Positions 33,146 through 42,137 of a stretch of 64,000 nt of DNA are shown piece by piece. The stretch is from Larkinella sp965227735 (GTDB lineage: Bacteria; Bacteroidota; Bacteroidia; Cytophagales; Spirosomataceae): contig NZ_OZ245776.1 of the NCBI RefSeq assembly GCF_965227735.1, forward strand, positions 2,170,001 to 2,234,000, given 5' to 3'. Both the position numbers and the translations under genes were made by a program. Each line of letters opens with the position of its first letter. The first letter of the stretch is position 1. Below the pieces are notes generated by a model. It was not told the DNA's origin, searched no databases, and saw only the letters and a list, made by a program, of their open reading frames with translations.

Positions 33146-34739
33146 ACGGAATAAATAACGTAACGGACGTGCCCTGATCCAACTCACTTTTTAACGATAC
33201 CTGACCACCCATCAACTCCACATACCGCCCCACGATGTGCAGACCGAGCCCGGTACCCGATATATCGGTTACATTTTGAGCCCGGAAAAACCGCTCGAAG
33301 AGGTGTTCCTGGTCTTCCCGGGAAATCCCCACGCCCTGGTCTTCCACCACCAGCTTCATCTGCCCGTCGGCGCAGGTTGCCCGGATGGTCACCGTCGATC
33401 CCGGCCCCGAATACTTGACGGCATTCGAAAGGAGATTCACCATAATTTTACGCAACAAAGACGGGTCGATCCATACCGAAATCGGGCACGACAGCTCGGT
33501 TTGAATCGTTTGTCCGGGTTTCAACAGACTCTGCATATCGGCCACGGTTTCGGCAACCAGTTGGGCAACCGCCACTTCAACGGGGTGAGCAACAACTTTT
33601 CCCTCCTCCAGTTTATCGACGGACAAAAACTCTTCGAGGATGTCGTTCAGGTGATTGACCGACGCCCGGATGCGGTCGAGGTGTTTCTGCCGGTTGCTTT
33701 GGTGTTCACTGCCGGCGTAGCGTTCGATCAGCGCGGCCGAGGTCAGAACCACCGTCAGCGGGGTCCGAAATTCGTGGGAAGCCATCGATACGAAGCGCGA
33801 TTTTAACTCACCCAGTTCCCGTTCCACCACCAGCGCCTTCGCCAGTTCATCTTTTGAGTGCTCCAGTTGTTCCAGGGTGGTCATGAGCGCCTGGGTGCGG
33901 TCGGCCACTTTGTGCTCCAGGTCGGCATTGAGCCGCTCGATGTGGTCGCGGTGAGCCAGCAATTGCCGTTCGGCTTCTTTCTTAAACGTAATGTCAATAA
34001 TATAGGCGACAGCGTGCAATTCATCTTCCAGCCGGAAGTAACTGAGGCTAATTTCAACCGGAAACACCGAGCCGTCTTTTCGCTGGGCGTGCAGATCGCG
34101 GTTGTGGCCCATCGCCCGCACCTGCGGATTTTCGTTGAAGGATTGCCGGAGTTTTTCGTGGTAACTGCTCACTTTTCGCGGAACCAACTGCTCGATGGTC
34201 AGGGCCATCAGTTCGTCCGGGGTATAGCCAAACAGTTGTTCAGCGAGTTGATTGGCCGACACGATCCGTCCCTGCTGGTTGCAAACGATGATGCCAATGG
34301 TGGCATTGGAAAAGATACCCTGATACCGCCGGACGCTGTTTTCCAGCTCGCGCTCGGCCTGGTGCAGCGGTTCCTGGTCGATGAGCTGAACGAGTGCGTA
34401 GGGCCGGTCATACACCACAAAAGTGCTGATGATGAGATGCCCCCAGAACATCTGCCCGTTTTGCCGCTTGATCGGTGTTCGTTCTTCATATTGCCCATCG
34501 CGCAGGAGCTGCCCGATCAGACGATTGCGGTCTTCGTCCGGCACAGGCTGCGTCCGGATGGAACGCGAACGAACCGGGTCGGCCAGCAAGGCCTGCTCCG
34601 AAGCAAAGCCCAGCATCTGAACACCCGCCGGGTTGACATGGACAAAGTGTTCTTCACTCAGGTCGTAGATGCCGAAAAAGTCGTCACTTTTTTCAAAAAG
34701 TAGATTGATTAAGGCCTCAGAGTATAGATTGACTAACAT
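33123..34739 (-). CDS. PAS-domain sensor histidine kinase
   Basis: 538 residues, no membrane segment, so a soluble cytoplasmic sensor. Two PAS domains occupy residues about 8-130 (FFGIYDLSEEHFVHVNPAGV) and 140-260 (GIFSNATIGIIVCNQQGRIV, ending HAVAYIIDITFKKEAERQ). A coiled coil follows (HIERLNADLEHKVADRTQAL). HisKA has the phospho-His in SMASHEFRTPLTVVLTSAAL, and HATPase_c has the N-box NLLSNAVKYSGPGS, DQGVGISREDQEHLFERFFR and GTGLGLHIVGRYVELMGG. It should phosphorylate the receiver-Crp hybrid whose gene it overlaps. No haem or flavin ligand can be named. Confidence 0.94.
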   Translation of the reverse strand: MLVNLYSEALINLLFEKSDDFFGIYDLSEEHFVHVNPAGVQMLGFASEQALLADPVRSRSIRTQPVPDEDRNRLIGQLLRDGQYEERTPIKRQNGQMFWGHLIISTFVVYDRPYALVQLIDQEPLHQAERELENSVRRYQGIFSNATIGIIVCNQQGRIVSANQLAEQLFGYTPDELMALTIEQLVPRKVSSYHEKLRQSFNENPQVRAMGHNRDLHAQRKDGSVFPVEISLSYFRLEDELHAVAYIIDITFKKEAERQLLAHRDHIERLNADLEHKVADRTQALMTTLEQLEHSKDELAKALVVERELGELKSRFVSMASHEFRTPLTVVLTSAALIERYAGSEHQSNRQKHLDRIRASVNHLNDILEEFLSVDKLEEGKVVAHPVEVAVAQLVAETVADMQSLLKPGQTIQTELSCPISVWIDPSLLRKIMVNLLSNAVKYSGPGSTVTIRATCADGQMKLVVEDQGVGISREDQEHLFERFFRAQNVTDISGTGLGLHIVGRYVELMGGQVSLKSELDQGTSVTLFIPYENHSLD

Positions 34740-34971
34740 AGGATACGGCTATACTGCGGTAAAGTCTCCATCGGCACCGGCCGGATTGAACGAATACTCG
34801 TACAAAGTTACTAAATAGACCTTCCAAGTTACTCGATTCTGCTCACAATCCTCTATATACGTTGACTTTTTCAAAGAATGATCATCAATTTGTCAGGATC
34901 ATTTCCGTTGGGCTTACTCCGCCAAGAATCATGACTGATCCTAACCAACATCAGTCTTTTTGGTCAACCAA

Positions 34972-35379
34972 ATGAGCACATTTGTACCCATGAGGGCAAC
35001 AACCCTGGTTGACGAACGAATGTGGCAACGCAAGCAAATGAACTTTAAAGATCCATACCCGGTGCAGACGCCCACCCGCCTGGCGGTTTTGCTCCTCTTC
35101 ATGCCCTCGGAGCGGACCGACCGCATGCAGCAGGCGTGGCTACGAACCCTGGCCGATTCGCTGCAACACCAATTGTCCAGCCAGGTGCAGGTTTTGAAAA
35201 TAGATGAACTCGCCCACCAGGATGTTTTCCGAAGCTTCGATATTACCCAGACGCCCTCGTTCGTGCTGGTGCAGCGGGGCGTCGAACTCTGGCGGCAGGT
35301 GGGAATGCCGCAGGAAGACCTGTCGGCGTTGCTGTCGGAACGCCTGGTTGCGGCAAGCGCCCCGGTCTTCAAGGCCTGA
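34972..35379 (+). CDS. Thioredoxin-fold protein without cysteines
   Basis: 135 residues from the ATG at 34972; ATG 35038 is an alternative start. The pattern RLAVLLLFMPSERTDRMQQA, then VQVLKIDELAHQDVFRSFDI and TQTPSFVLVQRGVELWRQVG is thioredoxin-like, with TPSF at the cis-Pro position. MPSE replaces the CGPC site and no cysteine is present anywhere, so it cannot be a redox enzyme. It may act as an adaptor or chaperone. It is divergent from the histidine kinase gene across a region with a TTGA-N5-TCAA dyad (34863-34875). Convergent with the metzincin gene, 9 bases apart. Confidence 0.72.
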   Translation: MSTFVPMRATTLVDERMWQRKQMNFKDPYPVQTPTRLAVLLLFMPSERTDRMQQAWLRTLADSLQHQLSSQVQVLKIDELAHQDVFRSFDITQTPSFVLVQRGVELWRQVGMPQEDLSALLSERLVAASAPVFKA

Positions 35380-35388
35380 CGGAATCGC

Positions 35389-37101
35389 TCAATTTTTAAT
35401 CAGGTAGTTGACAGGAGCTGGCAGACAGGGAGTTAAAGGAGCTTCTTTGGAGGCCGGGGAAACCGGGAGCTTCCGGTTTTCTTTGGCAGCCACCCGGCCT
35501 TTGGGGCTGGATGCGTTCAAATCCGTACAGTCGAAATTTTCGGGCGATACGGTGCGGGTCAAAAGATAAAAATAGGGGCTTCGGGAAATGTTTCGGACGT
35601 CCCAGAAAGTCAAATGCGTATCGGGATAGGTGATGTAACCGGTCCACATCAGGGCCGTATGATCACACGGAACACCCGGTGCTTCGCAGCCAGCGGGGTG
35701 CAGCAGTCCAAACGCATGACCAATCTCATGACCCAGCCCACCAACATACCGGCCAATGCTCTCGTTTTCGTAATAGCCACGCCCACCCGAAACGCCCCGA
35801 ACGTCGTAGCCCGACAGCACCACGACACTCCCGGCCGCAGCACCTCCCCCCTGCCCCTCCGCCGGATCGGCGTCGATGTAATAGACCCAGACCGTTTCCG
35901 GGTCGTCGTAACGCCCGCCGGTCAACGTCATGCCCTCGTTGGCGGCATTGTACCAGAACCACCACTGCTGGCTGTCGCCGATGGGGGTGGTGGCATACCA
36001 GCTCGCGGGATGGGCGGTTTTGATCACTTCAACCACCGGATAGCTGATGCTAAACGTCTGAAAACCGCTCAGTTGTTGCTGATACCAGATTTGCAGGTGC
36101 CGGATGGCGCGTTCCATGCCTTTCACCGCCGTCGGGTTCGCCGTCCGGTCGGCAGGAACCAGGTAAACCAGCCGAACCCGGTATTTGTAGGTTACGATGT
36201 TCAGGTTCTGCGTAAAAGCCCGTTCCTGGCTACCGGCCTGGGTCGTGATGGTAAAGGACGTTTCGCCCAGGCTGGCGGTAGACGCGCTGACCGACACCAT
36301 GACTTTCGCTACGCCGTCTTTCGGAACTACCACCGGGTTGGCAAAGGGTTCGACGACAATACCGGGCGGCACATTCTTAAAAACCAGGGTGGTGGGACCA
36401 CTAAATCCGTAGACGGATCGCAATTCCAGCAGGATCATCGCGGTGGTGGCCTGCGGCAGCACCAGCGGTTTGGCGGGTAAGGTGCTGACGATCGCTTCGG
36501 GCGTGTTGACGACAACAACGACGGTGGCGGTTTTTCCTTCGCAGGAAGCCGTGATGGTTACGTAAGCAGAAACGCCGGCCAAAGCCGTCACCAGCCCGGT
36601 TGATGAAACCCGCACTTTGGTCGAATCCGAACTGCTCCAGATCACAACCCGATCCGTTACGACCACGCCGTTTGCGTCCTTTATCGAAGGTTTCAGTTGC
36701 GTTTCCGAACCCACGTTCAAGACGAGTGAATCCGATGGCAGGCTGACCGAAGCAACGGGAATTTTACTGATGGTGAGCACCAGAAAATTACTTTTCCCCT
36801 CGCTGGTGGCCGTAATCCGGACGGTTCCGGGGGCCGTTGTTTTGACCAGCCCGGTTTGATCGACGGTCGCCAGTGCCGGGTTATCCACCGTCCAGGTGAT
36901 GACCCGACCCGTCAGCAGATTGCCGGCCGCGTCGTTGAGAATGGCCGTCAGGGATAAGGGCTGCCCCACGGTCACGGTCGTACCCGGAGCCACCACCCGT
37001 ACCGAAAAAACCGGGGCCGGATCGACCTGTTCTTTGCAGGAAAAAATAACCGCCTGCCCGATCAGGCAGATGAAAATGAATACGCGAAGGGAAAGGTTCA
37101 T
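35389..37101 (-). CDS. Surface lipoprotein with Ig-like domains and metzincin protease domain
   Basis: 570 residues from the ATG at 37101; the signal IFICLIGQAVIFSC ends in a Cys (lipobox FSC). Residues about 30-190 hold two Big2-type Ig-like repeats (GQPLSLTAILNDAAGNLLTG, TWTVDNPALATVDQTGLVKT; NVGSETQLKPSIKDANGVVV, WSSSDSTKVRVSSTGLVTAL). The C-terminal part has the metzincin zinc site GGLGHEIGHAFGLLHPAGC (HExxHxxGxxH) and a Met-turn-like TALMWTGYI downstream. It is a probable exported metalloprotease held on the cell surface by lipid. Its C-terminal tail is proline-rich. It stands alone, with its 5' end 200 bases from the CPBP gene. Confidence 0.85.
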   Translation of the reverse strand: MNLSLRVFIFICLIGQAVIFSCKEQVDPAPVFSVRVVAPGTTVTVGQPLSLTAILNDAAGNLLTGRVITWTVDNPALATVDQTGLVKTTAPGTVRITATSEGKSNFLVLTISKIPVASVSLPSDSLVLNVGSETQLKPSIKDANGVVVTDRVVIWSSSDSTKVRVSSTGLVTALAGVSAYVTITASCEGKTATVVVVVNTPEAIVSTLPAKPLVLPQATTAMILLELRSVYGFSGPTTLVFKNVPPGIVVEPFANPVVVPKDGVAKVMVSVSASTASLGETSFTITTQAGSQERAFTQNLNIVTYKYRVRLVYLVPADRTANPTAVKGMERAIRHLQIWYQQQLSGFQTFSISYPVVEVIKTAHPASWYATTPIGDSQQWWFWYNAANEGMTLTGGRYDDPETVWVYYIDADPAEGQGGGAAAGSVVVLSGYDVRGVSGGRGYYENESIGRYVGGLGHEIGHAFGLLHPAGCEAPGVPCDHTALMWTGYITYPDTHLTFWDVRNISRSPYFYLLTRTVSPENFDCTDLNASSPKGRVAAKENRKLPVSPASKEAPLTPCLPAPVNYLIKN

Positions 37102-37305
37102 GGTCAGGGCGAAACAGGCTTGCGTACATCCGGAATACGCTTCCACAAAGTAACACCCTAACTACCTGTCTCACCATGACTTAGCTCACCCCTGGAGATG
37201 AGGACAGTTATTCCGGAGCCTGTCGACAATCAACTCTTGTTCAAACCGTTTGCGCTAGTTTTGGGCTTTCTGACCTTTGGAATACTCCCTGATCTGACTG
37301 ATTTC

Positions 37306-38121
37306 ATGAAACAACTACTGGCTTATTTTCTTACCACCTGTGCGATTTCGTGGCTGTGCTGGTCACCCTACTGGCTGCCTTTTTTCCCGGAAGCCTGGAA
37401 AACCTCTGCGTTTCTCCATTACCTGGGTTTGCTGGGCCCAATGCTTTCCGCCGTGATCTGGACAAAAAAGGAAAATTCCAGCCGGGGTCTTCGCGCCCTT
37501 TTCACGAGCCTGCTTGTTCCGCGCGAACCGGTTTTTTATGGCTTACTCAGCGCCCTGCTGCCATTCTTGATTCTTTTCGCTGCCGTGGGTATCAGCACCC
37601 ACGGAGCAATCCAAACCGTCGACTGGCGGGGACTCTGGCATTCGCGTGAACTTGCCACCATTTCACCCATTCCGTTTGTGGCATTAAACCTCTTCGTGGT
37701 GGGTTTTGGTGAAGAAACCGGGTGGCGCGGCTATGCTCTGCCGCGTCTGCAACAGCGGTTTTCAGCCTTAACGTCATCGCTTCTCATCACGGCAGGATGG
37801 GCGCTGTGGCACTGGCCGTTGTTTTTTTATGTCCGCTCCGGCTATCATTCGATGGATGGTGCCGGCATCGGCGGCTGGCTGATCAGCCTGTTGACGGGTT
37901 CCATTCTTTTCACCTGGCTCTTCAACAGCAGCCGGGGAAGCCTGTTGGCCTGCGCCCTGTTTCATGCCACCATGGACATCGCCTTCATGGCCGATTTAGG
38001 CCGCCCCGACGTGATGACGTATGTCGGCATGGCCGTAACGCTCTGGGGCGTTGGTATTCTCCTGGTATTGAAACCCACCCATTTGTCCCGTCAGCCCCGC
38101 GTAAAAACCCTTGAACCGTAG
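37306..38121 (+). CDS. CPBP-family intramembrane metalloprotease (type II CAAX-like)
   Basis: 271 residues from the ATG at 37306; the frame extends 36 codons upstream but this start gives a typical hydrophobic N-terminus (MKQLLAYFLTTCAISWLCW). The Abi/CPBP signature is intact: the glutamates and Arg in VVGFGEETGWRGYALPRLQQ near residue 155, His in AGWALWHWPLFFY and the final His/Asp in ACALFHATMDIAF. Eight or so membrane segments. In bacteria the group includes prenyl-protein proteases and bacteriocin self-immunity proteins; the substrate here is unknown. It converges on the kinase gene with no gap between the stop codons. Confidence 0.92.
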   Translation: MKQLLAYFLTTCAISWLCWSPYWLPFFPEAWKTSAFLHYLGLLGPMLSAVIWTKKENSSRGLRALFTSLLVPREPVFYGLLSALLPFLILFAAVGISTHGAIQTVDWRGLWHSRELATISPIPFVALNLFVVGFGEETGWRGYALPRLQQRFSALTSSLLITAGWALWHWPLFFYVRSGYHSMDGAGIGGWLISLLTGSILFTWLFNSSRGSLLACALFHATMDIAFMADLGRPDVMTYVGMAVTLWGVGILLVLKPTHLSRQPRVKTLEP

Positions 38122-39066
38122 TTATCGGCTGATCCATTTCAGCAGCCGTTCTACATCGTCCTTGTGGAACAACTCGGTGCCGGGGTTCATCGTAGCCGCC
38201 GTTCCGCAAGCCACGCCCAGCCGCAGCATTTCTTCGTAGGAGTGGCCCTGGGACAAAGCGAAAACCATTCCGCCGACCATGCTATCCCCCGCGCCGACGG
38301 TGGTTTGCTTTTTAACCGTTGGGGCCGGAACCCGGAAGCTCCTGCGCCGGTGTTCCCGGTGATTTTCTTTTGTCACCAGCAAAGCCCCCGCCGGTCCCAG
38401 CGATACGGCCATGATCTCGCACCCGCCCTGCTGAATCACCGACCGGGCGGCTTCTTCGACTTCCTCCAGTTCCAGTTTCTCAACGCCGACGAGGGACGCC
38501 AGTTCGCCCAGATTGGGTTTCAGCAAAAAAGTCCCTTCCTGAATTGCCCGTTTTAAGGGTTCGCCGGAGGTGTCGAGAACCAGCCGGATGTTCCGCTCCT
38601 TCGCCAGTTGGGCAATGGCGGCATAGTAGTCCGGTGGCAAACCAGGCGGCAAACTGCCACTGACCACCAGATACTCAATCGGTTCGGAAAAATCGCGCAA
38701 GCTGTTCAGCATCAGTTCGCCCTCAGCCGCCGACCAGGTGGGTCCCGGTAAGCCAAAGCGGAACTGTTGTCCAGTCGACGTCTCCAGAACAACAAAACTT
38801 TGCCGGGTCCAGCCCGCCATCGGAATCGCCCGGTAATCGATCCCCTGTTCGGCCACCAGTTGTTCCAGCCATTGACCCGTGGAACCACCCGCGGGAAAAA
38901 CCGCCAGGGATTTTGCACCCAGCCGAAGCAGGGCTTTGGAGACGTTGATGCCGCCCCCACCGGGATCGTAGCGGGCGGTTTCACAGCGCAGTTTGTGTTC
39001 GGGTACCAGGCGGTCGATGGTGGTGCTGGCATCCACGGCTGGATTCAGCGTCAGTGTGAGAATCAT
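38122..39066 (-). CDS. PfkB-type phosphofructokinase-family sugar kinase
   Basis: 314 residues. The PfkB family signs are clear: ILTLTLNPAVDASTTIDRLV, YDPGGGGINVSKALLRLG (sugar binding), and the ATP/catalytic TVGAGDSMVGGMVFAL with the base Asp. KPNLGELASL and GTELFHKDDVERLL complete it. The NPAVD start and GGGGINVS are shared by 1-phosphofructokinase, tagatose-6-phosphate kinase and PfkB-type 6-phosphofructokinase, which I cannot separate here. Neighbouring genes (USP, SDR, PEP synthase further on) resemble stress-linked carbon metabolism. Confidence 0.92.
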   Translation of the reverse strand: MILTLTLNPAVDASTTIDRLVPEHKLRCETARYDPGGGGINVSKALLRLGAKSLAVFPAGGSTGQWLEQLVAEQGIDYRAIPMAGWTRQSFVVLETSTGQQFRFGLPGPTWSAAEGELMLNSLRDFSEPIEYLVVSGSLPPGLPPDYYAAIAQLAKERNIRLVLDTSGEPLKRAIQEGTFLLKPNLGELASLVGVEKLELEEVEEAARSVIQQGGCEIMAVSLGPAGALLVTKENHREHRRRSFRVPAPTVKKQTTVGAGDSMVGGMVFALSQGHSYEEMLRLGVACGTAATMNPGTELFHKDDVERLLKWISR

Positions 39067-39082
39067 CCTTTTAAATGGAAAA

Positions 39083-39134
39083 GCAACCCGTTTCGGAATT
39101 ACCGGACGATCCGGCGACTCCCGAAACGGGTTGC
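39083..39134. terminator. Hairpin between SDR and PfkB genes
   Basis: GCAACCCGTTTCGG (39083-39096) and CCGAAACGGGTTGC (39121-39134) are a perfect 14-bp stem, with a smaller CCGG/CCGG stem in the 24-base loop. It lies behind the SDR stop on the minus strand and before the PfkB start, so it probably ends SDR transcription or makes PfkB partly independent. Confidence 0.55.
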
Positions 39135-39157
39135 GTAAGGTACGATGTATTGGTGAA

Positions 39158-39913
39158 TTACCGCGCCAGATAACCGCCGTCGACCGGATAATACGATCCC
39201 GTTACGAACGAGGCTTTGTCTGACGACAGCCAGATCACCAGTTCCGCCACTTCTTCCGACCGACCCAGCCGCCCGATGGGGTGCAGGTCGACCAGCATCG
39301 TTTTGACTTCCGGCGGCAACACGCCCAGCAAAGGTGTATCGATGTAGGCCGGGCCAACTGCGTTGATCCGGATGCCGCGGGCGGCATACTCAATGGCGGC
39401 CGTCTGACTCAAACCTACCACCCCGTGTTTGGCGGCTACGTAGCCCGGCGACTGTGCCGTTCCGACCTGCCCCAGAATGGAGGCCATGTTGACGATGGAC
39501 CCGGTTTTGTTCTGTTTCAGCATCGCTTCCAGTTCATATTTCAAACAGTAGAAAACGCTGTTGAGGTTGACGTTGATGATTTTCTGCCAGCCTTCCAGCG
39601 AATAATCCGCCGTCAGGTTCAGTTCTCCGCCGATGCCCGCGTTATTGCAGGCCATATCCAGCCCGCCAAACGCAGAGACGGTTTCCGAGACGAGTGCTTC
39701 ACACTGCGCCGGATCACCGACGTCGGCCTTGAAAAACCGGGCAACGCCCCCGTCGGCGGTAATCTGGTCAACCACTTGCTGCCCCAGTGTTTCGTTGACG
39801 TCCGACACCATCACGCTGGCACCGTGCTGGCTATACAATACGGCAATCGCCTGGCCAATGCCCGAAGCCGCCCCGGTTACCAGAGCCACCTTACCTTGTA
39901 AGTCCTTTTCCAT
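39158..39913 (-). CDS. SDR-family oxidoreductase
   Basis: 251 residues from the ATG at 39913; another ATG four codons upstream is possible. Classical short-chain dehydrogenase: cofactor motif VALVTGAASGIGQAIAVLY, NNAGIGGE, catalytic Ser in IVNMASILGQVG and YVAAKHG (YxxxK). AAIEYAARGIRINAVGPAYI and VTGSYYPVDGGYLAR at the end are also typical. It reduces or oxidises a carbonyl with NAD(P)H; FabG-like similarity does not fix the substrate. It lies between the PfkB and USP genes, 26 bases downstream of the USP stop. Confidence 0.94.
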   Translation of the reverse strand: MEKDLQGKVALVTGAASGIGQAIAVLYSQHGASVMVSDVNETLGQQVVDQITADGGVARFFKADVGDPAQCEALVSETVSAFGGLDMACNNAGIGGELNLTADYSLEGWQKIINVNLNSVFYCLKYELEAMLKQNKTGSIVNMASILGQVGTAQSPGYVAAKHGVVGLSQTAAIEYAARGIRINAVGPAYIDTPLLGVLPPEVKTMLVDLHPIGRLGRSEEVAELVIWLSSDKASFVTGSYYPVDGGYLAR

Positions 39914-39939
39914 GTTTCCATTCAATTAAAAAAATGTTC

Positions 39940-40767
39940 TTAAGCGCGCATGATCAAAACCGGTATATCAGCATGATTCAGTACATCTTCGGCCACACTA
40001 CCCTGAATCCAGTGGCGAATGCCGGTATAGCCGTGGGTATAGAGCACGATCAAATCGGCTTTTACGTCCCCGGCATAATCCAGTATACCCTCTGGAATAG
40101 ACCGGTAAGGCCATATCTGAAATTTAAAATGATCGATGCCTTTGCTCAGCGCGTATTCGTCCATCCATTCCCGGATGCCTTCGGGTTGCCGGCCGTCGGT
40201 GGGCGTCAGCACATACACAAACTGACGAAGGCCCTGATCCGTGAGCTGAAACGGATACGGATGGCGTTGCTTCAGCTTGTCATCCACATCGATGGCACAG
40301 ACAATGTTCCGGGGCTGAAAGTGTTCGATGGGGTGTTTGATCACCAAAACCGGGCAGTTGGCGTGCCGGACAATCAACTCGGCGTTCGAGCCTTCCAGCC
40401 ACTCCGTCAAACCGGTGGCCCCTTTGGAAGCTAAAACGATCAGATCGGCCGGTTGTTCGGTAATGTTCCGAATTAAGCCGTCGAGGCTGCTGCCCAGTTT
40501 TGTTTTGATGGTAACATCCGCGTATTTCGGATTGGTCGCCAGCTTCTCCAGGGCCTCTTCGGCTTCTTTCCGGGCTTCGCCGTAGTTCTCCGTAACCATC
40601 AGCGACAGTTCCGGGGTGTAGTCCACGGCGGGCTGCGGAATCAGTTGGTAGAGAACCGTATGCAGGAGGATAATTTCGGCCCGGTAGGTCCGGGCCAGGC
40701 CCACGGCTACGTCCAGTGCATAAGCGGTCATGGGGCTCAAATCCGTGGGAACCAGTATTGTTTTCAT
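39940..40767 (-). CDS. Universal stress protein, tandem UspA domains
   Basis: 275 residues from the ATG at 40767 (an ATG three codons earlier is possible), made of two UspA domains. Domain 1: MKTILVPTDLSPMTAYALDV and the nucleotide loop LIVLASKGATGLTEWLEGSN (G-x2-G-x9-G/S pattern), ending ANCPVLVIKH. Domain 2: NIVCAIDVDDKLKQR and LIVLYTHGYTGIRHWIQGSV, ending ADIPVLIM. Such proteins bind ATP and help survival under starvation or low oxygen. A TGA-N6-TCA dyad lies about 80 bases upstream (40847-40858). It is the first gene of a likely USP-SDR unit. Confidence 0.93.
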   Translation of the reverse strand: MKTILVPTDLSPMTAYALDVAVGLARTYRAEIILLHTVLYQLIPQPAVDYTPELSLMVTENYGEARKEAEEALEKLATNPKYADVTIKTKLGSSLDGLIRNITEQPADLIVLASKGATGLTEWLEGSNAELIVRHANCPVLVIKHPIEHFQPRNIVCAIDVDDKLKQRHPYPFQLTDQGLRQFVYVLTPTDGRQPEGIREWMDEYALSKGIDHFKFQIWPYRSIPEGILDYAGDVKADLIVLYTHGYTGIRHWIQGSVAEDVLNHADIPVLIMRA

Positions 40768-40846
40768 CGTGAACATCCGTTAGTTTGATAGTCCAAAACA
40801 CGTTGAAAACAGACTCCCTTTCCATGACGGAACGCACCCGGTTTGT

Positions 40847-40858
40847 TGAGAAAAGTCA
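40847..40858. promoter_or_regulatory. Candidate Crp/Fnr-type box upstream of the USP gene
   Basis: TGA-GAAAAG-TCA, within TTGAGAAAAGTCACT. It has the TGA-N6-TCA layout of a Crp/Fnr operator and sits between the receiver-kinase stop and the USP start. Shared with three other loci in this window. Confidence 0.35.
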
Positions 40859-40863
40859 CTGGT

Positions 40864-41964
40864 TCAGTTGATGGATTGGCCGGGCAGCCACACCATCGCT
40901 TTCGTCCAGCCATCGGGGTAGCAACCGATCGACAGCGAACCGTGGTTTAGTTCAACCAGTTTTTTTACAATCGCCAGCCCCAGTCCAAAGCCCTGCTGCT
41001 CAAACTCCTGCCGGTCAAACTGCGTATAGGGTGCAATTTGGGCGACATGTTCCGGTTTAAACGTCCGTCCTTTGTTACCCACCGTAAGCCGGTATTCTTC
41101 ACCTTCCAAATACCCTGTGACAACGATGCCGGTCTGATCCGAAAACTTGATGGCGTTATCGATCAGTTCGTCTAAAATAAGGGTCAGGTTTTCGTCCGAA
41201 ACTTGTATTATTGCTTCCTCCACATCGACCCGCCAGGTGACTTGTTGCTCCTGCCGGTTTTCCACCAGCCGGATTTGCTCTTTCACGCGGTTGGGCTGCA
41301 AGGTGGTCGTTCCCGTCGTAAAATACGTATAGGCGCTGTGTGAAGGATCGACATGCTGAAGGATTCCAATCCGTTGAACATTGTCCAGCGACCTTTTGAG
41401 CCGCAGTCCGCACACGCGGATCGTCTCCAGCATCGACACCGCATCGACATCGTCGAACTCGTCCAGATGATTCGCCAGCAGGGTCGACATGCCAATAATC
41501 CCGTTGAGGGTAGTGTTGTATTCATGTCCGGCGGCCCGCGCCATCTTCAGGTGTTGTTCGGCCAGTTGGGACTGCAGGCTGGCTTTGCGCAGGGCCTCCC
41601 GTTGCAGGCGGTTTTCGACAGCCAGGAGCAGGCTTTCGCCCGTAAACGGTTTGGTCAGGTAATCATCCGCTCCCAGCGACATTCCCCGGCGCAAATCTTT
41701 CAGATCGGTTTTGGCCGTCAAAAACATGAAGGGGACGGTGGTCAGAGAACGATTGCTGCGGATGGTTTCCAACACCTGATACCCATCCATGTGCGGCATC
41801 AGAACATCGCAGAGGATCAGATCCGGTCGTTCCAGAATGGCTTGGGTAACGCCCTGTTTTCCGTCCGGAGCGGTTTCTACCTCAAACCCATTCAGCCGCA
41901 GCCACTCGGCCACATTTTCACGAATTTGTTCCTCGTCTTCAATAATCAATATTTGTGTCGACAT
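40864..41964 (-). CDS. Receiver-histidine kinase hybrid
   Basis: 366 residues. Residues 1-125 are a receiver (QILIIEDEEQIRENVAEWLR; phospho-Asp in DLILCDVLMPHMDGYQ; Lys in DDYLTKPFTGESL). Then comes a HisKA-like helix pair with GHEYNTTLNGIIGMSTLLAN, where the His would be the phosphoacceptor, and a HATPase domain (LDELIDNAIKFSDQTGIVVT, FGLGLAIVKKLVELNHGSLS). This receiver-first arrangement is typical of soluble phosphorelay hubs. It is divergent from ppsA and followed by the USP gene; both flanking gaps hold a TGA-N6-TCA dyad. No DNA-binding output, so it must pass phosphate to another protein. Confidence 0.91.
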   Translation of the reverse strand: MSTQILIIEDEEQIRENVAEWLRLNGFEVETAPDGKQGVTQAILERPDLILCDVLMPHMDGYQVLETIRSNRSLTTVPFMFLTAKTDLKDLRRGMSLGADDYLTKPFTGESLLLAVENRLQREALRKASLQSQLAEQHLKMARAAGHEYNTTLNGIIGMSTLLANHLDEFDDVDAVSMLETIRVCGLRLKRSLDNVQRIGILQHVDPSHSAYTYFTTGTTTLQPNRVKEQIRLVENRQEQQVTWRVDVEEAIIQVSDENLTLILDELIDNAIKFSDQTGIVVTGYLEGEEYRLTVGNKGRTFKPEHVAQIAPYTQFDRQEFEQQGFGLGLAIVKKLVELNHGSLSIGCYPDGWTKAMVWLPGQSIN

Positions 41965-42137
41965 AAAATAAGGTAAAACAGAGAACCATCCTGTACGAAC
42001 GACAGAGAATAAACGGTTCGATTTGGAAAGCTAACTAAAGTTGAAAATCAGAAACTTAATGAAGAATAGGGTGGATTTATTGAACAAAACTACGTCGCAT
42101 AAAGTCCCGTTTACATGACCTGATCTATGTAACGATA

